A DNA stretch of 44,117 nucleotides, from contig CAMUGE010000025.1 in assembly GCA_947088345.1 (NCBI GenBank), positions 1 through 44,117 of the forward strand. Direction: 5' to 3'. The position numbers were made by a program, and so were the translations under genes. Numbering within the stretch: the stretch's first letter is position 1; the number at the start of each line of letters is the position of its first letter. The DNA is from an uncultured Roseburia sp. (GTDB taxonomy: Bacteria; Bacillota; Clostridia; Lachnospirales; Lachnospiraceae). Positions 12,806-21,052 of this stretch are shown here, one piece after another. Under the pieces are notes generated by a model, which saw only the letters and a program-made list of their open reading frames with translations, was not told the origin of the DNA and searched no databases.

Positions 12806-14191
12806 ATGGCAAAACCACGCAGACAGGTCTATACCATGGACATGTATTTAAATAAACTAAAAGACGGGGATATCGCTAACAATGCGGACGTTCAGCGCAA
12901 TTTTGTATGGAATAACGAACAGATCAACGAGCTGATCGTTACGGTGCTGACCGACGAATATATTCCGCCTGTGATTCTGGGTGAGGAGGACAGTTCCCAG
13001 CTTCGTATTGTGGATGGCGGACAGCGCAGTATTGCGCTGAACCAATACAGATTTGGCAATTATAAGATTACATCGGCCATAGAACATTCCCGTATTCCAT
13101 ACAAGGCAAAGATCTTAGATGAGAACGGCAATTTCATCTGGAAGGACGCGCTGTTTGACATTAAAAATAAAACATATGAGAAACTTCCGGAAGAATTAAA
13201 GAAAAAATTTAATGAATACCAGATTGAAACTGTAATACATGAGCATTGTGACAGAAAAAAAATATCCGGATATATCAAGAGATATAACAACCACACTTCC
13301 ATGAATACAAATCAGAAAGCGTTTACCTGCATCGACTGTTTTGCAGCGGATATACGAAGTATTTCCGAGAGCCGGTTTTTTGTGGATTACAGCTGTTTTA
13401 CAGAAGCAGAGCGCGCAAAAGGCGTGATTGAACGCGTGATTATTGAAACAGTTATGTGTATCAACCATCTGGATCACTGGAAAAAACAGATGAAAGCAAT
13501 CTGCGTCTATCTGAATCAAAATGCGAAGCGGCAGGAGTTTGAGACGCTTGCAAGTCGCCTGCATCGTCTGGAAACGGTGATAACGGATGATATCAGAGAT
13601 ATTTTTGACAGCAAGGAATCATTCCTGTTTCTCACTCTATACGACAGGTTTACAGCATTGGGAGCGCAGGATATCCGGTTTGCCTTATTTTTAAGAGAGT
13701 TTAAAAGTCAGATCCGCGCCCATAAAAAGCAAAACGGACTTTTGTTTGACGAGATTGATAAGGGCAGGGGGACAAAAGACAAGTCTGTGATCTGCGCCAA
13801 GCTGAAATTTCTGGAATCCTTTCTGACAGATTTTCTCGCCAGGCAACAGAAGACAAAACGGCCGGCCGATGAAGAATTGTTAGTAACAGAGCTTGTCGGA
13901 ATCGGGAAAAAAGTGTTTCGGGAAAACAGGGAGGATTATTATGAGACGCTTAAGCTGTTGGAGGAACGAACCATAAAGATCGGATCAGGTCTTTTGGATG
14001 AGGAGAATCGTGTTTCAATGTTGGCGATGGTTGCCTATTCTTATCTGACGGATGAAGATCTGGACGATTGGATGGCAGTTTTTTCTGCTAAAAATCAGTC
14101 GTATTATAAAGACCAGAGGAAAAACTATCGTTATATGCTGCAGGATTTTGAGCGTTTCCTGGCCAGACAGAAAATGGACAGATTGCGATAG
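12806..14191 (+). CDS. DUF262 (ParB/Srx-fold) domain protein (461 aa)
   Basis: The N-terminal domain has the DUF262 hallmarks: NNADVQRNFVWNNEQINELI, then DEYIPPVILGEE and the nucleotide-site-like IVDGGQRSIALNQYRFG, equivalent to the family's D-G-Q-Q-R motif. DUF262 is found in GmrSD-type type IV restriction enzymes and many defence proteins, where it binds or hydrolyses nucleotides. The usual C-terminal HNH nuclease (DUF1524) is not evident. Residues 200-461 are helical, with no recognised motif. The start at 12806 follows GGGGGAGAG; the longer frame from 12737 overlaps the sigma-like gene. It is co-transcribed with that gene from the SOS-type promoter. Confidence 0.8.
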   Translation: MAKPRRQVYTMDMYLNKLKDGDIANNADVQRNFVWNNEQINELIVTVLTDEYIPPVILGEEDSSQLRIVDGGQRSIALNQYRFGNYKITSAIEHSRIPYKAKILDENGNFIWKDALFDIKNKTYEKLPEELKKKFNEYQIETVIHEHCDRKKISGYIKRYNNHTSMNTNQKAFTCIDCFAADIRSISESRFFVDYSCFTEAERAKGVIERVIIETVMCINHLDHWKKQMKAICVYLNQNAKRQEFETLASRLHRLETVITDDIRDIFDSKESFLFLTLYDRFTALGAQDIRFALFLREFKSQIRAHKKQNGLLFDEIDKGRGTKDKSVICAKLKFLESFLTDFLARQQKTKRPADEELLVTELVGIGKKVFRENREDYYETLKLLEERTIKIGSGLLDEENRVSMLAMVAYSYLTDEDLDDWMAVFSAKNQSYYKDQRKNYRYMLQDFERFLARQKMDRLR

Positions 14192-14263
14192 GCAGAAGTC
14201 AGGGACATTGCGATTGTCTGGAAATGGAAAATGTGAAGCCGATACATGATCAGACTCAAAGAA

Positions 14264-14348
14264 AAAAGCTGCCGCATCAGACCGAAAGCATAAAACGGGG
14301 ATGGGAGAGAACTGCGATTTTATGCGTTTCGGTGATTGCGGCAGCTTT
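14264..14348. repeat. Long inverted repeat between convergent DUF262 and argG genes
   Basis: Arms of about 31 bases (14264-14295 and 14318-14348) pair from AAAGCTGCCGCA at the base through CCGAAA to CATAAAA at the top, with small bulges, around a 22-base loop. The site lies between two convergent genes, so a bidirectional terminator is possible, though the stem is much longer than usual. It may also be a small repetitive element. It marks the boundary between accessory DNA and the arginine locus. Confidence 0.6.
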
Positions 14349-14372
14349 CCGGAGAAAAAGAGCTGTCAGGTT

Positions 14373-15587
14373 TTAGTTTTCAGCTTCCTGCATTTTCATT
14401 GCACGCACTTTCAGCGGAAGCCCGAACAGGGTGATAAATCCCTCTGCATCGTGGTGGTCGTACAGATCTCCGGTTGTGAAGCTTGCCAGCGATTCACTGT
14501 ACAGAGAATAGGGCGAGGTTGTACCGGCCTTTATAATATTTCCCTTATATAATTTGAATTTTACTTCACCGGTGACATATTCCTGTGTGGAGGAAACAAA
14601 CGCTTTTACGGCGTCGCACAGCGGCGTAAACCATTTTCCCTCGTATACGATCTGCGCAAGTTTGTTGCCCATATCTTTTTTGACATCCATGGTAGCGCGG
14701 TCGAGCACAAGTTCTTCCAGCTGCTGGTGCGCTTCCATCAGGATGGTTCCGCCCGGTGTCTCATAGACGCCGCGTGATTTCATGCCGACAACGCGGTTTT
14801 CCACAATATCAATAATACCGACGCCGTGTTTGCCGCCCAGGCGGTTTAATTCACGGATAATATCAGAAACTTTCATCTCTTTTCCATTGACTGATTTCGG
14901 AACGCCTTTTTCAAATGTCATCGTGACATATTCACCCTCATTGGGAGCTTTCTCCGGCGAAACGCCCAGCACAAGCAGATGGTCGTAATTCGGCTCACAG
15001 GACGGATCTTCAAGTTCAAGTCCCTCGTGGCTGATATGCCAGATATTGCGGTCGCGGCTGTAGCTGGAATCGGCAGAAAACGGCAGGTCGATGCCATGTT
15101 CTTTGCAGTAGGCGATTTCCGATTCGCGCGAATCCATATTCCATTTGTCATCTCTCCATGCAGCGATAATTTTAAGATCCGGTGCGAGCGCTTTGATGCC
15201 AAGTTCGAAGCGGATCTGGTCGTTTCCTTTGCCGGTTGCGCCATGGCAGATAGCAGTTGCGTTTTCCTTTCTTGCGATCTCAACCAGTTTTTTTGCAATC
15301 AGAGGGCGCGCCATGGAGGTGCCGAGCAGATACTTATTTTCATATACGGCGTTTGCCTGTACGCAGGGCATAATGTAGTCGTCGCAGAACTCGTCCACAA
15401 TGTCTACGATATATAATTTGGAGGCGCCGCAGGAAATGGCCCGCTCGTTTAGGCCGTCAAGTTCTTCTTCCTGTCCGCAGTCAATACAGCAGCAGATTAC
15501 TTCATAACCATAGTTTTCCTGCAGCCAGGGAATGATGGCGGTTGTATCCAATCCGCCGGAGTAAGCTAAAATTACTTTTTCTTTCAT
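14373..15587 (-). CDS. argG: Argininosuccinate synthase
   Basis: The enzyme joins citrulline and aspartate using ATP to form argininosuccinate, the penultimate step of arginine synthesis. The 404-residue length is normal. The ATP-binding P-loop-like AYSGGLDT sits at residues 8-15. Other family stretches are CHGATGKGNDQIRFELGI, DPSCEPNYDHLLVLG and GRVVG-like ENRVVGMKSRGVYETPGG. It is transcribed away from the argC operon, with a promoter at 15624-15652. argH and argF are not in the window, so they must be elsewhere. Convergence with the DUF262 gene is separated by a long hairpin. Confidence 0.98.
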   Translation of the reverse strand: MKEKVILAYSGGLDTTAIIPWLQENYGYEVICCCIDCGQEEELDGLNERAISCGASKLYIVDIVDEFCDDYIMPCVQANAVYENKYLLGTSMARPLIAKKLVEIARKENATAICHGATGKGNDQIRFELGIKALAPDLKIIAAWRDDKWNMDSRESEIAYCKEHGIDLPFSADSSYSRDRNIWHISHEGLELEDPSCEPNYDHLLVLGVSPEKAPNEGEYVTMTFEKGVPKSVNGKEMKVSDIIRELNRLGGKHGVGIIDIVENRVVGMKSRGVYETPGGTILMEAHQQLEELVLDRATMDVKKDMGNKLAQIVYEGKWFTPLCDAVKAFVSSTQEYVTGEVKFKLYKGNIIKAGTTSPYSLYSESLASFTTGDLYDHHDAEGFITLFGLPLKVRAMKMQEAEN

Positions 15588-15623
15588 GTATTCAGATTCC
15601 TTTCTGTTTTTGTACTAAAAATT

Positions 15624-15652
15624 AATATACAACAAAATCTTTCGAAACGCAA
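15624..15652 (-). promoter_or_regulatory. Promoter of argG
   Basis: On the minus strand TTGCGT (15647-15652), a 17-bp spacer and TATATT (15624-15629) lie 37-65 bases upstream of the ATG. AT-rich, ARG-box-like sequence lies just upstream (about 15665-15700), but no clean box can be called. Confidence 0.5.
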
Positions 15653-15719
15653 GTGAAAAAATATACATATTTTTATTCGATTAATACATATATTTCAGCA
15701 GAAACCTTATAAATATTGA

Positions 15720-15754
15720 TTGCATAAATATTGAATGCAGTGTATAATTATTCA
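15720..15754 (+). promoter_or_regulatory. argC operon promoter with ArgR-like boxes
   Basis: TTGCAT (15720-15725), a 17-bp spacer and TATAAT (15743-15748) form the promoter. TGTATAATTATTCA (15741-15754) overlaps the -10 and differs at one base from the ARG-box core TGAATAATTATTCA. A second dyad, GCATAAATATTGAATGC (15722-15738), overlaps the -35 and spacer. Repression by ArgR with arginine is the expected control. Confidence 0.65.
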
Positions 15755-15755
15755 G

Positions 15756-15977
15756 TAACGACAGCAAAGAGGAGAGGGGGAAATTTTATTTTTTGTAACG
15801 TGGAGCATATGGGGGGCGCCGGCCACGAGAGTGAAACCAATCGCGGAACGGTTCCATATTTTTTTACGACAGCAAAGAAAAGGCTTTACTAGAAGCAGAA
15901 AATAATCTAATATAGAAGAGTGCATGCGCATAAAAGCTAAAGCGGACGGTGTTCGCAGTGCAGAAATGGGGATTATT
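15756..15977 (+). other. Long argC leader with flanking direct repeats and possible attenuator
   Basis: About 220 nt separate the promoter from argC. ACGACAGCAAAGA occurs twice (about 15757-15769 and 15867-15879), bracketing a GC-rich segment. CATATGG at about 15809 can pair with CCATAT at 15852-15857, which is followed directly by seven Ts, so a terminator-like structure can form. The segment GAGTGAAACC...CGCGG faintly recalls a T-box sequence but is too short and too divergent to call. Confidence 0.4.
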
Positions 15978-17033
15978 ATGATTAGAGCAGGGATTATCGG
16001 AGCGACCGGTTATGCCGGTAATGAGCTGGTCAGGATTTTGACAGCGCATAGAGAAACGGAAATTATCTGGTATGGTTCAAGAAGTTACATAGGGGAGAAA
16101 TATGCCTCCGTTTACCGTAATATGTTTCAGCTGATAGAGGATGAGTGTCTGGACGATAAAATCGAAGAACTTGCCAAAGGGGCTGATGTGATCTTTACTG
16201 CGACACCGCAGGGATTTCTGGCAGGCGTTTTGACGGAGGAGATATTAAAACGGGCGAAAATTGTGGATTTAAGTGCGGATTACCGGATCAAAGATGTATC
16301 GGTTTATGAGTCATGGTATGGGATTGCGCATAAAAGTCCGCAGTTTATCGGGGAAGCCGTATACGGCCTGTGCGAGATCAATCGTGAAAAAGTAAAAAAT
16401 GCCAGACTGGTTGCAAATCCGGGCTGTTATACGACATGTTCCATACTGACGGCATATCCGCTGGTAAAAGAAGGAATGATTGATACAGATACGCTGATTA
16501 TAGATGCAAAATCCGGTACATCCGGGGCAGGGCGCGGCGCAAAGCTGCCGAATCTGTTCTGCGAGGTCAATGAAAATATAAAAGCATACGGAGTCGCATC
16601 GCACCGCCATACGCCTGAAATTGAAGAACAGCTGGGCTATGCGGCCCAAAAACAGGTGACAGTTAATTTTACACCGCACCTTGTCCCGATGAATCGGGGT
16701 ATCCTGGTGACGGAGTATGCTTCTTTAAAGAAAAAAGCAAACGGAAGTCTTCCGACGGCGGAAGAGGTCAAAGCTGTCTATGATAAATATTATGAAAAAG
16801 AGAAATTTGTACGTGTATTGGAGAATGAGATCTGCCCGGAAACAAAATGGGTGGAGGGCAGCAACTTTGTGGACATTAACTTCAAGATAGATGCGCGTAC
16901 CGGAAGGATTATAATGATGGGGGCGCTTGATAATCTTGTAAAGGGCGCGGCGGGACAGGCAGTCCAGAATATGAATCTGCTGTTTGGTTTAGACGAAGCA
17001 GCGGGTCTTGATCTTGTTCCTGTTTTCCCGTAA
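15978..17033 (+). CDS. argC: N-acetyl-gamma-glutamyl-phosphate reductase
   Basis: This enzyme reduces N-acetylglutamyl-phosphate to the semialdehyde with NADPH, the third step of the ornithine branch. The N-terminal Rossmann motif is GIIGATGYAGNELVRIL, and the catalytic cysteine is C150 in NPGCYTT. The conserved RHTPEIEE and HLVPMNRGIL are present. At 351 residues the length is normal when started at 15978 (MIRAGIIGATG). An in-frame ATG at 15924 would add an uncharacteristic basic leader. It is the first gene of the argC-GNAT-argJ-argB-argD run, under the ArgR-type promoter at 15720. Confidence 0.97.
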   Translation: MIRAGIIGATGYAGNELVRILTAHRETEIIWYGSRSYIGEKYASVYRNMFQLIEDECLDDKIEELAKGADVIFTATPQGFLAGVLTEEILKRAKIVDLSADYRIKDVSVYESWYGIAHKSPQFIGEAVYGLCEINREKVKNARLVANPGCYTTCSILTAYPLVKEGMIDTDTLIIDAKSGTSGAGRGAKLPNLFCEVNENIKAYGVASHRHTPEIEEQLGYAAQKQVTVNFTPHLVPMNRGILVTEYASLKKKANGSLPTAEEVKAVYDKYYEKEKFVRVLENEICPETKWVEGSNFVDINFKIDARTGRIIMMGALDNLVKGAAGQAVQNMNLLFGLDEAAGLDLVPVFP

Positions 17034-17051
17034 ATATGGAGGAAATGTGTC

Positions 17052-17510
17052 ATGAAAGGGCAAGTTACAATACGCCGAATGGAGATTTCGGATTATGCAG
17101 AGATTTATGAGCTCTGGCAGGGGATACATGGGTTTGGCATCCGCAGTCTTGATGATTCGCGCGACGGCGTGGAGCGATTTATCAAACGAAATCCAAAGAC
17201 CAGTATGGTTGCGTTATGTGAAAACAGGATTGTCGGCGCTATTCTCTGCGGTCACGACGGGAGACGGGCATGTTTTTATCACGTATGCGTAAATGAATCA
17301 TTTCGTAAACAGGGGATCGGCCAGCAGATGGTGAAAGCATGTCTTGCGGCGCTAAAAGAAGAAAAAATCAATAAGGTCAATCTGATTGCATTTACTTCAA
17401 ACGAGATTGGAAACAGGTTCTGGCAGGGGCTCGGATGGAGTTATCGGAGTGATGTGAATTATTATGAATGTGTGTTAAACGAGAAAAATGTTACGGAATT
17501 TCGTCCGTAA
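17052..17510 (+). CDS. GNAT-family N-acetyltransferase in arginine operon
   Basis: This 152-residue GNAT enzyme has the acetyl-CoA-binding motif A (VCVNESFRKQGIGQQMV, with the Q/R-x-x-G-x-G/A pattern at RKQGIG). Motif B follows, with FTSNEIGNRFWQGLGW typical of the family's C-terminal part. It lies 18 bases after argC and 23 before argJ, with GGAGG upstream, so it is part of the operon. The position suggests an acetyl-transfer role connected with arginine precursors, for example N-acetylglutamate synthesis as a supplement to ArgJ. The sequence does not show the substrate. Protein or small-molecule acetylation of another kind is equally possible. Confidence 0.85.
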   Translation: MKGQVTIRRMEISDYAEIYELWQGIHGFGIRSLDDSRDGVERFIKRNPKTSMVALCENRIVGAILCGHDGRRACFYHVCVNESFRKQGIGQQMVKACLAALKEEKINKVNLIAFTSNEIGNRFWQGLGWSYRSDVNYYECVLNEKNVTEFRP

Positions 17511-17533
17511 CGTTTTTGGAAAAGAGGCGGATT

Positions 17534-18757
17534 ATGAAAGAAATCAAAGGCGGTGTGACCGCGGCAAAAGGGTTTCGTGCGGCAAGTACAGCTGCTGCAA
17601 TCAAATACAGCGGCAGGACAGATATGGCGATGATTTACAGTGATGTTCCATGCAGCGCTGCCGGAACATTTACAAAGAACAGAGTAAAAGCGGCGCCTGT
17701 AAAGTGGGATCAGGATATCGTATCCCGCACAAAGCAGGCGCAGGCAGTAGTAATAAATGCCGGAATTGCAAATGCGTGTACCGGTCAGGAGGGGATGGAT
17801 TACTGCCAAAAGACGGCGGACAGAGTTTCCGAATTGTTTGGCGTTCCGGCAGAAACAGTGCTTGTGGCGTCAACCGGCGTGATAGGAAAACAGCTGCCGA
17901 TTGACCGGATCTGTGCCGGTGTGGAAGCCATGTCCAAAAAGCTTGGCGCAGATTTGGAAAGCGGTTATCAGGCGGCATGTGCGATTATGACAACCGATAC
18001 AAAAGAAAAAGAGGCGGCGGTTGAACTGGAACTTAGCGGAAAAACGGTAACGATTGGCGGTATGAGCAAGGGTTCCGGAATGATTCACCCCGATATGTGC
18101 ACAATGCTGAGTTTTGTGACTACGGATGCTGCAATCTCGCAGGAGTTACTGCAGGAGGCGCTTCGCGCAGATGTGGAGGATACCTACAATATGATTTCCG
18201 TAGACGGGGATACGTCCACAAATGATACCTGTCTTCTTCTGGCAAACGGCATGGCGCAAAATCCGATGATTACTGAAAAAGATGAAGATTACAGGGCATT
18301 TTGCGCAGCGCTTCATATGGTTAACGAAGCGCTTGCAAAAAAAATGGCGGGCGACGGCGAGGGTGCGACAGCTTTGTTTGAAGTAAAAACGATTGGGGCA
18401 GCGTCAAAAGAACAGGCTAAAATCATCGGAAAGTCGGTTGTTTCATCGAATCTGACAAAGGCGGCGATTTATGGACATGATGCAAATTGGGGGCGAATCC
18501 TTTGTGCGATGGGCTATGCAGGCGTGGAGTTCGAGCCAGAAAAAGTAGATTTGTTTTTTGAGAGTGCGGCAGGAAAGATTCAGATTGCAAAAGACGGGAT
18601 GGGACTGGATTACAGTGAGGAAGAGGCAACCAGAATATTGTCGGAGCCTGTCGTAACTGCAGTGATAGATTTGAAACTTGGGGAGGAATCTGCCTGTGCG
18701 TGGGGATGTGATCTTACCTGCGACTATGTAAAAATCAATGCGGATTACCGTTCCTGA
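17534..18757 (+). CDS. argJ: Bifunctional ornithine acetyltransferase / N-acetylglutamate synthase
   Basis: ArgJ moves the acetyl group from N-acetylornithine to glutamate, closing the acetyl cycle, and can also acetylate glutamate from acetyl-CoA. The precursor cleaves itself before a threonine nucleophile, here T190 in GSGMIHPDMCTMLSFVTTDA. The residue before it is cysteine rather than the usual alanine. Other family features are STGVIGKQLP, the C-terminal GHDANWGRIL and DLTCDYVKINADYRS. The length of 407 residues is normal. The start at 17534 follows AAAGAGGCGG; the longer frame from 17468 overlaps the GNAT gene. Whether this copy is bifunctional cannot be told from sequence alone. Confidence 0.96.
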   Translation: MKEIKGGVTAAKGFRAASTAAAIKYSGRTDMAMIYSDVPCSAAGTFTKNRVKAAPVKWDQDIVSRTKQAQAVVINAGIANACTGQEGMDYCQKTADRVSELFGVPAETVLVASTGVIGKQLPIDRICAGVEAMSKKLGADLESGYQAACAIMTTDTKEKEAAVELELSGKTVTIGGMSKGSGMIHPDMCTMLSFVTTDAAISQELLQEALRADVEDTYNMISVDGDTSTNDTCLLLANGMAQNPMITEKDEDYRAFCAALHMVNEALAKKMAGDGEGATALFEVKTIGAASKEQAKIIGKSVVSSNLTKAAIYGHDANWGRILCAMGYAGVEFEPEKVDLFFESAAGKIQIAKDGMGLDYSEEEATRILSEPVVTAVIDLKLGEESACAWGCDLTCDYVKINADYRS

Positions 18758-18837
18758 ATCATTGCATGCGGCGCGAAGCGTGTTCGCTGATTATGCGACA
18801 GAACTGTCTGAAACCAGAGTCGTTAGGGCAGTTTATA

Positions 18838-18856
18838 CCGCAGGATAAACCTGCGG
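18838..18856 (+). other. Hairpin in the argJ-argB gap
   Basis: The 208-base gap between argJ and argB holds a 7-bp stem (CCGCAGG 18838-18844 with CCTGCGG 18850-18856) but no T run. I see no gene here. It might act as an mRNA processing or stability element within the operon. Confidence 0.35.
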
Positions 18857-18965
18857 CCACGCATAACGTGTTTTATTCGCCGTGGCAGATGTTTTTGACA
18901 GTACAGTTTGTCAGGATGAAAGAAAATGAACAGATTCGATACACAAAAAAGGAAGGATTGGTTTC

Positions 18966-19865
18966 ATGGAAGAACAGAATATGAAAGATATCTTGCAGAA
19001 AGCGGAAGTGCTGATTGAAGCGCTTCCTTATATTCAGCGTTTTAATCGAAAAATAATTGTTGTAAAATACGGCGGCAGCGCTATGGCCGACGAAGAACTG
19101 AAAAAACATGTGATACAGGACGTAACGCTTTTAAAACTCGTCGGATTTAAACCGATTATCGTACACGGCGGCGGCAAGGAGATCAGCCGCTGGGTAGCAA
19201 AATCCGGAATGGAGCCGGTCTTTGTAGGCGGTTTGAGAAAGACCGATGAGGCAACAATGGAAATCGCAGAGATGGTTTTAAATAAAGTAAACAAGTCGCT
19301 GGTAAAGCTGGTGCAGGAACTTGGGGTGAATGCGGTCGGCATCAGCGGGAAAGACGGCGGGCTTCTTTCGGTAGAAAAGAAATACGCAAACGGGGAGGAT
19401 ATCGGTTTTGTCGGCGAGATAACGCAGGTGAACCCAAAGATTCTCTACGATCTGCTGGAAAAGGATTTTCTCCCGATTGTATGTCCGATTGGTATGGACG
19501 ATCAGTATCAGAGCTACAATATTAATGCCGATGATGCGGCTTGTGCGATTGCAAGGGCCGTGTCCGCGGAGAAACTGGCATTTTTGACCGATATTGAGGG
19601 CGTCTATCGGGATACCAGCGATAAGAATTCGCTGATCTCTGAGCTGACTGTGACAGAAGCTTCAAAATTGATTCAGGACGGTTTTATCGGAGGCGGTATG
19701 CTGCCCAAATTAAACAACTGTATTGACGCCATTGAAAACGGCGTATCGAGAGTGCATATCTTAGACGGCCGTATCGCGCACTGTCTGTTGCTGGAAATAT
19801 TTACAAACAGAGGAATTGGAACCGCAATATTAGGGGATAAGGAGACGAGATTCTATCATGAGTAA
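18966..19865 (+). CDS. argB: Acetylglutamate kinase
   Basis: The enzyme phosphorylates N-acetylglutamate, the second step of the pathway and often the arginine-inhibited one. The amino acid kinase fold is shown by [11 protein letters not shown] near the N-terminus, the glycine-rich [13 protein letters not shown] and the C-terminal [18 protein letters not shown]. The 299-residue length is normal. An N-terminal helix ([20 protein letters not shown]) is of the type found in arginine-sensitive hexameric kinases, so feedback inhibition is plausible. AAGGAAGG lies 9 bases before the ATG. Its end overlaps argD by 8 bases. Confidence 0.97.
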   Translation: MEEQNMKDILQKAEVLIEALPYIQRFNRKIIVVKYGGSAMADEELKKHVIQDVTLLKLVGFKPIIVHGGGKEISRWVAKSGMEPVFVGGLRKTDEATMEIAEMVLNKVNKSLVKLVQELGVNAVGISGKDGGLLSVEKKYANGEDIGFVGEITQVNPKILYDLLEKDFLPIVCPIGMDDQYQSYNINADDAACAIARAVSAEKLAFLTDIEGVYRDTSDKNSLISELTVTEASKLIQDGFIGGGMLPKLNNCIDAIENGVSRVHILDGRIAHCLLLEIFTNRGIGTAILGDKETRFYHE

Positions 19866-21051
19866 AGAGGAATATATCAAAGAGGCAGAGGAGAGTATCG
19901 TTCATACATACAACCGTTTTCCGGTTGTCTTTGATCATGGAAAGGGCGTATATTTGTATGATCTGGACGGAAAAAAATATCTGGATTTTGCGGCGGGAAT
20001 CGCGGTCTGTGCATTTGGTTATCAGAATGAAGAATATAATGAATGTTTAAAAGAGCAGTTGGATAAGATTACGCATACATCGAACCTTTTTTATAATGTT
20101 CCGACAATCCGGGCGGCGGCGCGGCTTAAAAAAGCGTCCGGCATGGATCGCGTATTTTTTACAAACAGCGGGGCCGAGGCAATTGAGGGTGCGATTAAGG
20201 CTGCAAAAAAATATGCGTATACAAGAGACGGGCATGCGGGACATGAAGTTATTGCAATGAAAAATTCATTCCATGGGAGAACAGTCGGCGCATTGTCCGT
20301 AACCGGTAACGAGCACTACAGAGAACCGTTTCTTCCGTTGATGGACGGCGTAAAATTTGCTGAATTTAATTCGCTGGAGAGTGTCAGGGCGCTTGTGACA
20401 GACAGGACCTGTGCAATTATTTTCGAGACGGTGCAGGGAGAGGGCGGGATTTATCCGGCGTCCGATGCGTTTATGCAGGGTGTGCGCAAACTTTGCGATG
20501 AGCGCGATATTCTGTTGCTTTTAGACGAAGTGCAGTGTGGCATGGGGCGGACGGGCGAGATGTTTGCCTGGCAGCATTACGGCATAAAGCCGGATATTAT
20601 GGCGACGGCGAAAGCGCTTGGATGCGGTGTTCCGGCAGGCGCATTTTTGCTAACTGAGAAAACGGCGCAAAAATCTCTTGCACCTGGAGATCACGGTACG
20701 ACTTACGGTGGTAATCCGCTGATTGGCGCAGCGGTTGACAAGGTACTGGAAATGATGGAGCGTGACAGAATTACGGAACATGTGAAAACGATTGCAGCAT
20801 ATCTGGAACAAAAGCTGGACGAACTGGTTGCTGCCTATGACTTTCTGACAGAGAGAAGGGGTATGGGACTGATGCAGGGTATTGTCTGTGAAAAACCAGC
20901 CGCAGAAATTGCGGCTGCGGCATTAGAACACGGACTTGTCGTAATCACGGCAGGGGGCAATGTCATTCGGCTTGTACCGCCGCTTATTATTGAAAAAGAA
21001 CATGTGGATGAGATGGTAAAAAAGCTTAAGAGTGTATTAAACGAGGAGTAG
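19858..21051 (+). CDS. argD: Acetylornithine aminotransferase
   Basis: This is a PLP-dependent class III aminotransferase converting N-acetylglutamate semialdehyde to N-acetylornithine. Visible motifs are the phosphate-binding [32 protein letters not shown], the PLP aspartate region [17 protein letters not shown], and the Schiff-base lysine in [15 protein letters not shown]. At 397 residues it is full length. It overlaps argB by 8 bases, so the two are translationally coupled. The next gene begins 1-2 bases after its stop. Confidence 0.96.
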   Translation: MSKEEYIKEAEESIVHTYNRFPVVFDHGKGVYLYDLDGKKYLDFAAGIAVCAFGYQNEEYNECLKEQLDKITHTSNLFYNVPTIRAAARLKKASGMDRVFFTNSGAEAIEGAIKAAKKYAYTRDGHAGHEVIAMKNSFHGRTVGALSVTGNEHYREPFLPLMDGVKFAEFNSLESVRALVTDRTCAIIFETVQGEGGIYPASDAFMQGVRKLCDERDILLLLDEVQCGMGRTGEMFAWQHYGIKPDIMATAKALGCGVPAGAFLLTEKTAQKSLAPGDHGTTYGGNPLIGAAVDKVLEMMERDRITEHVKTIAAYLEQKLDELVAAYDFLTERRGMGLMQGIVCEKPAAEIAAAALEHGLVVITAGGNVIRLVPPLIIEKEHVDEMVKKLKSVLNEE

Positions 21052-21052
21052 T

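Noticed and set aside
15790-15865. Possible T-box riboswitch ahead of argC
   Set aside because: Only a vague GAGTGAAACC...CGCGG resemblance; the leader is too short for stem I plus antiterminator and the canonical T-box sequence is absent.
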